Positions 19,089 through 26,664 of a stretch of 64,000 bases of DNA are shown here, in pieces. How positions within the stretch are numbered: position 1 is the first letter of the stretch; each line of letters begins with the position of its first letter. The notes beneath the pieces were generated by a model. The model was not told the origin of the DNA. It worked only from the letters and a program-made list of their open reading frames with translations, and searched no databases. Origin of the DNA: JBDHWG01 sp046328505 (GTDB taxonomy: Bacteria; Chloroflexota; Anaerolineae; Epilineales; JAHCIE01); NCBI GenBank assembly GCA_046328505.1, contig JAXLWL010000006.1, positions 62,001 to 126,000 on the forward strand. Reading direction: 5' to 3'. The position numbers were made by a program, and so were the translations under genes.

Positions 19089-19919
19089 TCACGTTCCCGA
19101 ATAGATGTAGCCCTCCAGCAGACAATCCTCAGAGTACTCCGCCCGTGCCTTGCCGAACTGGGGTTGCGACTTGAAGACGGCATAGGCGGCCACAACGCTA
19201 TCCAGCGCGTCGCCCTGGTGATCGTCCAGGATCGCCTCGCGCAGCCGCGGGTCTGTTAACTGTAACGGGCCTCGCCGCTCCAACTCGCTCAGAATGTGAA
19301 GCCTCGCCCGCCGATACTCCTCCCCCCGATGCTTGTACGACACATACAGGCTCTCTGCCTTCAGCGTCGAGGCCGGACACACCTCGACGACGGAGGGTCG
19401 CCCGGGCATAGGGGACTGCATCGGCAATACACGCGCGGCGTCGCGGCTGACAAGTGGAACAAGCACGTCGCGGATGCCATGATAGGTCTGCCGATACATT
19501 CGCACGTTGTAGGCGGCGAACGGCGCACGAGCCTCCGTGTCCACACGGCGTTTCATCTCGCGGCCGCCATTGGCCGCGTGACACGAGTGATAGAAGTCGT
19601 CGGGGCCGGGATAGCGGTCCGGAAAGGCCAGCACAAACGACGGCCAGTCTTGCGCCTGCACCAACGAACGCGGAACGCCAAACGGGAAATCGAGGCCAAA
19701 GGTGCTTTCGCCGGCCTGGGCCATGAACTCCACCAGGGCGTTCAACGCTTCCGAGCGCCCGACGCCGGCGTTGGGCAAGCGATCGCCACGGATACAGTCC
19801 TCAACGTGCAAGACGCCTGCCATCACCATGCCGCTCGACACCCATATCTTGGTTCCCGCGTTGGCGGCGCCGCTGAAGTCCACGCCATAGACCCTGGTGG
19901 GACGGCCGTTCTCCATCAT
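19089..19919 (-). CDS. DUF429 family protein (predicted RNase H-like fold)
   Basis: A 276-residue protein. VYGVDFSGAANAGTK near the N-terminus is the DUF429 signature: an Asp in the first beta strand of an actin/RNase H-like fold. GESTFGLDFPFGVPRS contains the second conserved Asp, and the C-terminal LDSVVAAYA the third acidic position (ILDDHQGDALDSVVAA). Members are predicted nucleases without demonstrated activity. The start is ATG 19919 or the adjacent Met2. It lies 12 bases downstream of a VOC gene, probably in one transcript. Confidence 0.82.
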   Translation of the reverse strand: MMENGRPTRVYGVDFSGAANAGTKIWVSSGMVMAGVLHVEDCIRGDRLPNAGVGRSEALNALVEFMAQAGESTFGLDFPFGVPRSLVQAQDWPSFVLAFPDRYPGPDDFYHSCHAANGGREMKRRVDTEARAPFAAYNVRMYRQTYHGIRDVLVPLVSRDAARVLPMQSPMPGRPSVVEVCPASTLKAESLYVSYKHRGEEYRRARLHILSELERRGPLQLTDPRLREAILDDHQGDALDSVVAAYAVFKSQPQFGKARAEYSEDCLLEGYIYSGT

Positions 19920-19931
19920 GTATATCTCATA

Positions 19932-20333
19932 TCAAGGCTGTTGGGTCGAGGCGAGCACTTGCAGGTAATGCGCATTGACCATGATGCCCAGGATATTGCC
20001 GAACGGATCCACCACCGATGCCGTGATGAACCCGGCGCCGCGTTCCGTCGGACCCTCGAGCGGCGTGGCCCCCATCGCCACCAGCTTGTCGAACGCTGCT
20101 CGCACATCGTCCACGTGCCAGTACACGATCGCGCCGCCGGTGTCGTTCCCCATACCCTTGGGCGCAAAGCGGCGATCAATCAGACCTAGCTCGTGCTGGT
20201 AATCGCCGACACGAAACTCGGCGTAGCCTGGACGTTCGAAGTAGGGTTCGATGCCCAACAGCTCGGCATACCAGCGTTTGGCGGCCTCGACGTCCTCGGC
20301 CCAATAACTGATGGTAGTCATTCCCCGCAACAT
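19932..20333 (-). CDS. VOC/glyoxalase-like protein
   Basis: A 133-residue vicinal-oxygen-chelate protein. TTISYWAEDVEAAKRWYAEL and AIVYWHVDDVRAAFDKLVAMG are the two module-opening strands and helices; ASVVDPFGNILGIM is the canonical C-terminal DPxGN strand carrying a metal-ligand position. Function (isomerase, dioxygenase or binding/resistance) cannot be assigned. The start is 20333 or Met5 at 20321. Confidence 0.87.
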   Translation of the reverse strand: MLRGMTTISYWAEDVEAAKRWYAELLGIEPYFERPGYAEFRVGDYQHELGLIDRRFAPKGMGNDTGGAIVYWHVDDVRAAFDKLVAMGATPLEGPTERGAGFITASVVDPFGNILGIMVNAHYLQVLASTQQP

Positions 20334-20417
20334 TGACCCTCCCTATCCGTCTCATCGAAGTACGCCCGGCTCTGCAAATACTATGACCCTATGCAACTTC
20401 TCGCCAACTCGCTTTGG

Positions 20418-20969
20418 TCATGGGCTGGTTAGGAGCACGGTCTCCGCTTCATCGAGGCGCTTGGGAAAATCGTCGACCATATCCACATAAGGATATCCAA
20501 AGTGTTGGCATTCCTGACGAATGAACTCACTCCAGAGGGGAACGTCCTCAACGATCTGACGTCGAACTGCCTCAGGTAGACCGCCGTAACCCTGTGAGCG
20601 GCCTGGAAAGCGGTCAAAATCCTCGAGTGTCATTCGGGAGCAGCCCAGAAACGCCGAGCGTACCGGATACTGAGTAGACAGCTCGGCAACTTGCCGTGGC
20701 AGAAAGTCGACGCCTTCGATCACGTAGTTCTCTGCGAGTGACGCCGCGCCCCAGACAAAACGACTCAAATACGGGAAAAACCAAGCTGCATTCGCTGTGA
20801 TCGCTTCGGGAGCCGCATTCCATTCCACCTTGACGCCGTCCTCCTGCTTCAGCCGCAAGAGGTCGAGAAGGAGGTCCGTTGAAACCCAGCCGGCCGGCAG
20901 TTTAGCAGCTATGCGTTGAGCCAGAATAGTCTTACCCGCTCTCGGCGCTCCGCCTACCAGGAAAATCAT
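20418..20969 (-). CDS. P-loop kinase-like protein (AAA/adenylate-kinase-like)
   Basis: A 183-residue P-loop protein starting MIFLVGGAPRAGKTILAQRI, with Walker A GAPRAGKT at residues 7-14 and a short strand-helix organisation of small-molecule kinases. WVSTDLLLDLLR follows where nucleoside or shikimate kinases bind substrate. The substrate is unknown. ATG 20969 is used because it begins directly at the first strand; an earlier Met at 21002 would prepend MMKRLIWLRSH. Confidence 0.75.
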   Translation of the reverse strand: MIFLVGGAPRAGKTILAQRIAAKLPAGWVSTDLLLDLLRLKQEDGVKVEWNAAPEAITANAAWFFPYLSRFVWGAASLAENYVIEGVDFLPRQVAELSTQYPVRSAFLGCSRMTLEDFDRFPGRSQGYGGLPEAVRRQIVEDVPLWSEFIRQECQHFGYPYVDMVDDFPKRLDEAETVLLTSP

Positions 20970-21153
20970 GTGACTCCTCAGCCAGATCAAACGCTTCATC
21001 ATTAGCAGGTGCGATAGTCATGGAACCCTCGATAGGCAAACGGCTTTCAGTGGCCTGGAGTATACCCTTACGACCGATGTGAGGCGAATGCCAAAGTCCT
21101 TCCCTGAATGAGCATACGGCGTTTTTATTGTCCATGCGCCTGCCATTGTGACA

Positions 21154-24100
21154 TCACTCTAGCGGCCACACGTCCTGGGCGACGATGCTGGTCACCCCAC
21201 CCTCCTGCTGGAGGTGGCCTCGCGCGGCCAGCAGCGGCGCGTGGCTCAGCACGTCCCGCCGCTGCTCGAACAGGTCGGGCCGCACAATCAGGTTGATCAG
21301 CCCGCCCTCGTCCTCCAGCGTAAAGAACGCGTGGCCCTTCGCCGTCGGGGGACGCTGCCGCACGACCGTTAGTCCCGCCACGCGCACGGTCTCCCCGTCC
21401 CGACGCCGTCCCAACTCGCTGCTCGCCACGAACCCTGCTGCCTGGAGCGTCGGGCGGTATAGGCGCAGGATGTGGTCGTCGGGCGCCATCCCCAGCAGCT
21501 CGTACTCCCAGGCCATCGCCTCCGCTTCCCCCAGTTCGGGCAGCGCGGCCGCCTCGACCGGCGTGTCCAGCGCCAGCGCTTCCTCACGGTAGTCCAGCGC
21601 CCCTAGCTCCCACAGCCGACGCCGCCGATCGGACTCGCCTGCCCCCTGCTCGTCCAGCGCTCCGCCCCGGATGAGATTCTCCACGATCCCGCGCGGCAGC
21701 CGTGTCCGCCGGCACAGATCCACCAGGCTCGTGAACAGCCCGTCTGCTCGCGCCGTCAGCAGCCGCTCGATGGCCGCCGGCCCCAGGCCGCTCACGTAGC
21801 GCAAGCCCAGCCGGATCGCGCCATCTTCCAGTAGACACGCCTCCGCGCTGCGATTGATGTCCGGCAGCCGTGGCGGCACGCCGTGGCGTCTCGCGTCGCC
21901 GATGACCACCTCCGGCGCGTAGAACCCCATCGGCTGCTGGTTCAGCAAGGCGCAGTAGAACGGCGCCGGGTGGTAGACCTTGAGCCACAGCGTCTGGTAC
22001 GCCAGCAGAGCGAACGCCGCCGCGTGGCTCTTGCAGAAGCCGTACGCCGCGAATGCCGCGAGTTGCCCGAAGATCTCCTCCGCCAGCGCCTCGTCCAGGC
22101 CATTCGCCAATGCGCCCTGCACAAAGCGTTCCCGCAGCCGCGCCATCTCCGCCTGGGAGCGCTGGCGCGACATCGCCCGCCGCAGCGCGTCCGCCTCGCC
22201 GCCGGAGAATCCCGCGACCGCCATTGCTACCCGCAGCACCTGCTCCTGAAACAGGATAACCCCCAGCGTCTCGGCGAGGATCGGCTCCAACGCGGGGGGG
22301 GTGTAGGTCACCGGCTCCAGACCCTGGCGCCGCCGCAGGTAGGGGTGCACCATGTGGCCCTGGATAGGGCCGGGACGGATGATGGCGACGGCGACGACGA
22401 TGTCCTCGAAGCGCGTCGGACGCAGGCGCGGCAGCATCTGCGCCTGGGCGCGGGACTCGACCTGGAACGCGCCGAGGGTATCGCCGCGACACAGCATCTC
22501 GTACACCGCCGGGTCGTCCAGGGGCAGCTTGTCGAGAGCGATGTCCGCGCCGATGAGCCGCACGGCCTCGTCCACCAACCCGAGGGTGCGCAGCCCCAGC
22601 AGGTCGAGCTTGATAAGCCCGGCATCCTCGACGCTGTCCTTGTCCCACTGCGCCACGACGCGCCCTGGCATCGTCGCCCGCTCGACCGGCACGACCTCCA
22701 CCAGGGGCGCCGCTGTGATGAGCATGCCGCCGACGTGGATGCTGAGGTGGCGCGGCGTCCCCTCCAGCTCGTGACACAGTTGCCAGAGGAGCGTCTGCGG
22801 ATCGGCGGCATCGGGCGTGTCGCTCACCTCGGGCAATTGGGGATGCTCGCGGATGAGGCGGTCGAGCATCGGCGGCGCGATGCCCAGCGCTCGCCCGACG
22901 TCGCGGATGGCCGAGCGCCGCCGAAAGGTGTTGACGTTGCACACCATGCCGGTATGCTCCACGCCGTAGCGGCCGTAAACGTATTGGATGACCTCCTCGC
23001 GGCGGTCGGCGGCGAAGTCAATGTCGATGTCGGGCATGGTGCGGCTGTCCTCGCTGAGGAAGCGCTCGAAGAGGAGGTTGAATTGCAGCGGGTCGACCGG
23101 CGTGATGTCCAGCAGGTAGGCGACAAGGGAGTTGGCGGCCGAGCCGCGCCCCTGGTAGCGGATGCCGCGCTCCTGGGCGAAACGGCAGATGTCCCAGACG
23201 ATGAGGAAGTAGCCCGCCAGGCCGGTGCGCTGGATGATGTCGAGCTCGTGGGCGAGCTGGCGGCTGGCGGCCGGCGTGACCGGCACGATCTTGCGGTGGA
23301 GGCCGGTCTGGCACAGGTCATACAGGAGGCTGAAGGGGGTGTGGCCGGGCGGGACGGGAAAAGCGGGCAGGCGCTGGCCGGTGAAATCGAGGGCGACGTG
23401 GCAGCGCTCGGCGATGCGAAGCGTGTTGGCGAGGGCGTCGGGCTGGGCGGCGAACAGGCGCGCCATCGCCGGATACCCCTTGAGACTGAACTCTGTGTTG
23501 GGGCGGAGCAGGCTCTGGCGCTGGGCGTCGTCCAGGGAGACCAGGTGGCGGATGCAGACGAGCACGTCCTGGAGGCGGTGGGAGTCGCGGGTCGCGTAGT
23601 GGACGTTGTTGGTCGCCACGAGGGGCAGGTCGAGGCGGCGGGCGACATCCACCAGGCCGCGGATGAGGGTCGTGTCATCCGGCAGGATGTGGCGCTGCAG
23701 CTCGACGAAGAGGTGCTGCGGGCCGAAGATCTCACGCAGGCGCCTCGCGGCGTCAAGCGCCGCCTCCACTTGCCCCGCCAGGAGCGGCGCGGCAACCGGT
23801 CCACGCCTGCAGCCGGAGAGGGCAATGATGCCCTGTCGGTGGGCATGCAACATCTCCCACGTCACCCGGGGCGCCGTCTTGCCAGGCCACCCTTCTGTAG
23901 GGGCATCCCTTGTGGGTGCCCTGGTGGGTGTGGACGCCCTGGTAGATGTGGACGCCCCATTCCCGGTGGATGCCGCGGGGTGGGCGGCGTGGGCAGGTAC
24001 AAGACCTGCCCCTACGGGAACGCCGGTTTGTAAATGCGCCAGGGAGAGGAGGCGCGAGAGATTCGCGTATCCCGCGTCGGTCTCGGCCAGAAGAGTGAGG

Positions 24101-24318
24101 TGCGCCCCGTCGGCCAGCGTCACCTCCGCCCCGATGATAGGCTGGATGCCGCGCTCCCGCGCCGCGTGCCAGAAGCGCACCGCGCCGGACAGCCCGTCGT
24201 GGTCGGTCAGCGCCAGGGCCGACATGCCCAGCCGCGCCGCCTCTGCCGCGAGCGCCTCCGGCGACGACGCCCCATCCAGCAGCGAGAAATAGCTGTGGGC
24301 GTGCAGCTCGACGTACAC
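21154..24318 (-). CDS. dnaE2: Error-prone DNA polymerase III alpha subunit DnaE2
   Basis: A 1054-residue C-family polymerase that performs damage-induced translesion synthesis with ImuA/ImuB. The PHP domain (ELHAHSYFSLLDGASSPEAL, ALALTDHDGL) opens the protein. The palm carries PDIDIDFAADRR with the catalytic Asp pair, and RGSAANSLVAYLLDITPVDP and GYFLIVWDICRF are typical. A helix-hairpin-helix region (SGLGPAAIERLL) and OB fold (GETVRVAGLTVVRQRPP) follow. It starts with GTG 24318 immediately after the TGA of the preceding gene. Residues about 102-141 are a low-complexity insert rich in Ala, Ser, Thr and Arg, encoded by a palindromic repeat. The size and linkage to imuB identify DnaE2 rather than DnaE1. 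Confidence 0.96.
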   Translation of the reverse strand: MYVELHAHSYFSLLDGASSPEALAAEAARLGMSALALTDHDGLSGAVRFWHAARERGIQPIIGAEVTLADGAHLTLLAETDAGYANLSRLLSLAHLQTGVPVGAGLVPAHAAHPAASTGNGASTSTRASTPTRAPTRDAPTEGWPGKTAPRVTWEMLHAHRQGIIALSGCRRGPVAAPLLAGQVEAALDAARRLREIFGPQHLFVELQRHILPDDTTLIRGLVDVARRLDLPLVATNNVHYATRDSHRLQDVLVCIRHLVSLDDAQRQSLLRPNTEFSLKGYPAMARLFAAQPDALANTLRIAERCHVALDFTGQRLPAFPVPPGHTPFSLLYDLCQTGLHRKIVPVTPAASRQLAHELDIIQRTGLAGYFLIVWDICRFAQERGIRYQGRGSAANSLVAYLLDITPVDPLQFNLLFERFLSEDSRTMPDIDIDFAADRREEVIQYVYGRYGVEHTGMVCNVNTFRRRSAIRDVGRALGIAPPMLDRLIREHPQLPEVSDTPDAADPQTLLWQLCHELEGTPRHLSIHVGGMLITAAPLVEVVPVERATMPGRVVAQWDKDSVEDAGLIKLDLLGLRTLGLVDEAVRLIGADIALDKLPLDDPAVYEMLCRGDTLGAFQVESRAQAQMLPRLRPTRFEDIVVAVAIIRPGPIQGHMVHPYLRRRQGLEPVTYTPPALEPILAETLGVILFQEQVLRVAMAVAGFSGGEADALRRAMSRQRSQAEMARLRERFVQGALANGLDEALAEEIFGQLAAFAAYGFCKSHAAAFALLAYQTLWLKVYHPAPFYCALLNQQPMGFYAPEVVIGDARRHGVPPRLPDINRSAEACLLEDGAIRLGLRYVSGLGPAAIERLLTARADGLFTSLVDLCRRTRLPRGIVENLIRGGALDEQGAGESDRRRRLWELGALDYREEALALDTPVEAAALPELGEAEAMAWEYELLGMAPDDHILRLYRPTLQAAGFVASSELGRRRDGETVRVAGLTVVRQRPPTAKGHAFFTLEDEGGLINLIVRPDLFEQRRDVLSHAPLLAARGHLQQEGGVTSIVAQDVWPLE
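23897..24015. repeat. Inverted pair of GTAGGGGCA palindromic repeats inside dnaE2
   Basis: On the plus strand a unit beginning GTAGGGGCATCCC at 23897 continues CTTGTGGGTGCCC. On the minus strand a matching unit beginning GTAGGGGCAGGT at 24015 continues CTTGTACCTGCCC, a perfect 8-bp stem at 23991-23998/24004-24011. The two face each other across about 70 bases that themselves contain the direct repeat ATGTGGACGCCC / GTGTGGACGCCC. The total leaves the dnaE2 frame open. Confidence 0.75.
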
Positions 24319-24582
24319 TCAGTCGAAAACCCGAATCAGGAACCAGCGGTCGTCGGCGATGTCCCAGGCGATGAGGCACAGCAGGCCATCCTCCGTCACC
24401 AGCTTGATGTACTCCCGCCACGCCGCCGGCTCCGAGCGCCACCATTCCTCGCTGACGCGCCAGCGGTTGCACACCTGGCGGACGCGGTAGGTCTGCTCGC
24501 GCCAGGTGAAGCCCAGTGGGCGGCCCGCGTCGCTGCAGCGCACGGCGATAGCCTCGCCCTCGATCCACAGCCGCGCGGTCAC
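24319..24582 (-). CDS. DUF6504-like small protein of the mutasome operon
   Basis: An 87-residue protein read from GTG 24582, which overlaps the imuB stop (GTGA). Its stop abuts the GTG start of dnaE2. Sequence features are MTARLWIEGEAIAVRCSDAG, the aromatic-rich FTWREQTYRVRQVCNRWRVSEEWW and the C-terminal WFLIRVFD. It resembles the small DUF6504-type proteins found next to Y-family polymerases in actinobacteria; I recognise the pattern but cannot confirm the family by search. Tight coupling on both sides suggests it works with ImuB and DnaE2. A role in contacting the template or the beta clamp is a guess. Confidence 0.75.
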   Translation of the reverse strand: MTARLWIEGEAIAVRCSDAGRPLGFTWREQTYRVRQVCNRWRVSEEWWRSEPAAWREYIKLVTEDGLLCLIAWDIADDRWFLIRVFD

Positions 24583-25760
24583 GACGCCTCCCGCCAGACG
24601 GCCCGCCGCTCGACGCGGAGGTCCAGGGCATTGCGAACCACTGCCTGCGCCAATTGTCCAGCGCCATAACGGACGCGCAGCCGGCGCGCCACCTCGGCAA
24701 CCCCGGACGACGCGCTCGTCTCGGTCAGCCAGCTCAACTGCTCGCCCCACACGTCTCCGATCTCGCCTAGCGTGAGCGTGAGCCCGACTACGGCGCCGTC
24801 CCATGCTCGCCCTTCCCACCGGGCAGCCAGGCGCGTTGTCAGGGTCCGAAGTTCGGCGGTTGGCGAGGGGAGCGTCCAGGCGTGCGTCTCGCGCCTGCCC
24901 CCAGTCATCTCCCATGTCGCCTGGAGCGTCTGCGCGCCCTGGAAGCGGGCGTGCAACTGCGACAGCGGCGCCGTCAGCAACCGGTGGGCCTCGTCGAGCA
25001 AGCGGGGCGCACTGTCAATGGGCGCGTCGAAGTCGCGCGTCAGGGTGGTCATCGGGCGATGCTGTCGGGGAACAACCGGGCGGTCGTCCTGGCCTCGCGC
25101 CCAGGCGTGAGCCGTGCGCCCCGGGTTTCCGAACTGCTGGAGGATGGCCCGTTGCGGCAGGCTGGCGTATTGCCCGAGGGTGCGGATGCCCAGGTAGCCG
25201 AGGCGCAGCTGGCTCGCCTCGTCCAGGGGCAGGAGGCGCACGGGCAGCGGCCCCAGGAAGGGGCGCGCCTCGGCGTGGGACACGACGCGCAGCGCGCCGG
25301 GCCGGGTATATGAAGCAGCGGCGTGGGCTGTGAACTTGCCGCTGTCGCAGCCAATCGCCGGCTGGAGCGCCGCGCCCAGCTTCTCCCGCACCTGCCGCCC
25401 CATGTCGCGGCAGAACACTGCCGCTTCTCGCAGCGCCAGATCGGGCACGTCCAGGTAAGCGCGGCCCGGCCCCCACGGCTCGATGCGCGCCGAGAAGTCG
25501 TCCAGGACGGCCAGGAACGCCTCGGTCTCAGCGGTGTAAGCGCGAGGATCCGCCGGGCGGCAGTCAAGGTCGGGGCAGGCGAGCCGCGCCTGGCGCGCCG
25601 TCTGCCCAACGGCCACACCCACACGCAGCGCGGCCGGCGTAGCATCTACCACCCGGTCGGCGGCGCCGATGACAGCCGCGGGGCGGTCGGGCAGCGATGG
25701 GTCGTCCCGCTGCCACAGAGCAATAGGAAAGGACGGAATGAGACAGGTCAGGATAGCCAT
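24579..25760 (-). CDS. imuB: Y-family polymerase-like protein ImuB
   Basis: A 393-residue Y-family DNA polymerase homologue. The N-terminus MAILTCLIPSFPIALWQR lacks the DxD of true Y polymerases, and the position of the catalytic SxDE reads GPGRAYLDV, without the acidic pair. That identifies ImuB, which is catalytically dead and bridges DnaE2 to the clamp. Palm/fingers span about 1-170, the thumb with LGYLGIRTLGQYASLP about 175-215, and the little-finger domain follows to about 350. It lies 26 bases after imuA and overlaps the next gene by four bases. Confidence 0.9.
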   Translation of the reverse strand: MAILTCLIPSFPIALWQRDDPSLPDRPAAVIGAADRVVDATPAALRVGVAVGQTARQARLACPDLDCRPADPRAYTAETEAFLAVLDDFSARIEPWGPGRAYLDVPDLALREAAVFCRDMGRQVREKLGAALQPAIGCDSGKFTAHAAASYTRPGALRVVSHAEARPFLGPLPVRLLPLDEASQLRLGYLGIRTLGQYASLPQRAILQQFGNPGRTAHAWARGQDDRPVVPRQHRPMTTLTRDFDAPIDSAPRLLDEAHRLLTAPLSQLHARFQGAQTLQATWEMTGGRRETHAWTLPSPTAELRTLTTRLAARWEGRAWDGAVVGLTLTLGEIGDVWGEQLSWLTETSASSGVAEVARRLRVRYGAGQLAQAVVRNALDLRVERRAVWREAS

Positions 25761-25786
25761 AGTCAGGATAGCCAGTTATGGAAGGG

Positions 25787-26569
25787 CTAGAGACCGGCGC
25801 CGCGCACGGTGCCGTTGAAGCGGATCTCGACCGTCGCCGAGCCGCCCTCCGCGCCGAGCTTGTTTTTCTCCACGGCGACGCCGACGCGGTAGCCGCGCAC
25901 GTCGGGGCCGAGGGTGAGCCACTCCTCGCGGCGCAGCGCCAGGCGCAGAGCGGCGTGGTGCGCCAGCGCGCTCTGTGCCGGATCTGCCCACGCCGACAGC
26001 CGTTCCAGCCAGCCAGCCCGCGTGTCCTCCAGCACGACAAACGCCACGTTGGAGCGAGCCAGCAACGTGGCGAGGCGATCCAGGGCGGCGGCGGCATAGC
26101 GGCGCAGGGCAGCGTCCGACGGCAGGGCCGACCAGTGGTCGAACACGACGGCGGCTAGCTCGGCGCGCTCGGCAGTAGAGACGGCGAGGTCGAGGGCCTG
26201 ACGGGCATCCAGGGGGCGGCCGACGAGCAGCCCATCCAGGCGGACGCCGCAGCGTTCCAGGTAGTCGGCGTCGCACGCGCCCTCTAGGTCGATGAGGGCG
26301 ACGGGACGGCGGCCGCGCTCCTGGGCCTGGGAGAGAATCAGGGCGGCGAGGGTACGTTTCCCCGAGGTGGGGGCGCCGGCGAGAACGGTGACACGGCCGC
26401 GAGGGATGCCGCCGATACCGAGGGCGTCATCCAGGGCGGCGAAGCCGGTGGAGATATGGGGAACAGCGGCACGGGCGGCGCCTCGGCGAAGGGCCTGAGG
26501 ACCGTGGCGCTGCTGCACGACAGAGATGGTGTGATCGAGGCGCTCTCGATGTGATGAGCGACGTGGCAA
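25787..26569 (-). CDS. imuA: RecA-like mutasome protein ImuA
   Basis: A RecA-fold ATPase of about 260 residues. ISTGFAALDDALGIGGIPRG precedes Walker A GAPTSGKRT, and AAVVFDHWSALP is Walker B. Its place directly ahead of imuB and dnaE2 identifies it as ImuA (SulA/RecA-like accessory), which helps recruit the translesion complex. An ATG at 26608 is in frame, but that ATG overlaps the -10 TATAAT of the operon promoter, so it lies upstream of the transcription start. TTG 26569, preceded seven bases earlier by GGGAG, is the best downstream start; GTG 26518 is another option. Confidence 0.85.
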   Translation of the reverse strand: MPRRSSHRERLDHTISVVQQRHGPQALRRGAARAAVPHISTGFAALDDALGIGGIPRGRVTVLAGAPTSGKRTLAALILSQAQERGRRPVALIDLEGACDADYLERCGVRLDGLLVGRPLDARQALDLAVSTAERAELAAVVFDHWSALPSDAALRRYAAAALDRLATLLARSNVAFVVLEDTRAGWLERLSAWADPAQSALAHHAALRLALRREEWLTLGPDVRGYRVGVAVEKNKLGAEGGSATVEIRFNGTVRGAGL

Positions 26570-26606
26570 ACGGACGCTCCCGGCTGGCCCCCTCCGAGAT
26601 ACGCCC

Positions 26607-26635
26607 ATTATATAGAACTAATGTTCGAGCGTCAA
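26607..26635 (-). promoter_or_regulatory. SOS-controlled promoter of the imuA-imuB-dnaE2 operon (LexA box in spacer)
   Basis: On the minus strand TTGACG (26630-26635) and TATAAT (26607-26612) are separated by 17 bases. Within the spacer, at 26615-26626, lies GAACATTAGTTC, that is GAAC-N4-GTTC, flanked by C and T. This is the Gram-positive type LexA operator core. A repressor bound there would block RNA polymerase completely. Expected transcription start is near 26600. Confidence 0.85.
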
Positions 26636-26664
26636 TAGGCTTCACACAAAATTCATAGCGGCGG

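Noticed and set aside
21883..24033. A 716-codon open frame on the plus strand
   Set aside because: Antisense shadow of dnaE2; no family motif and His/Arg/Glu-rich composition typical of such shadows.
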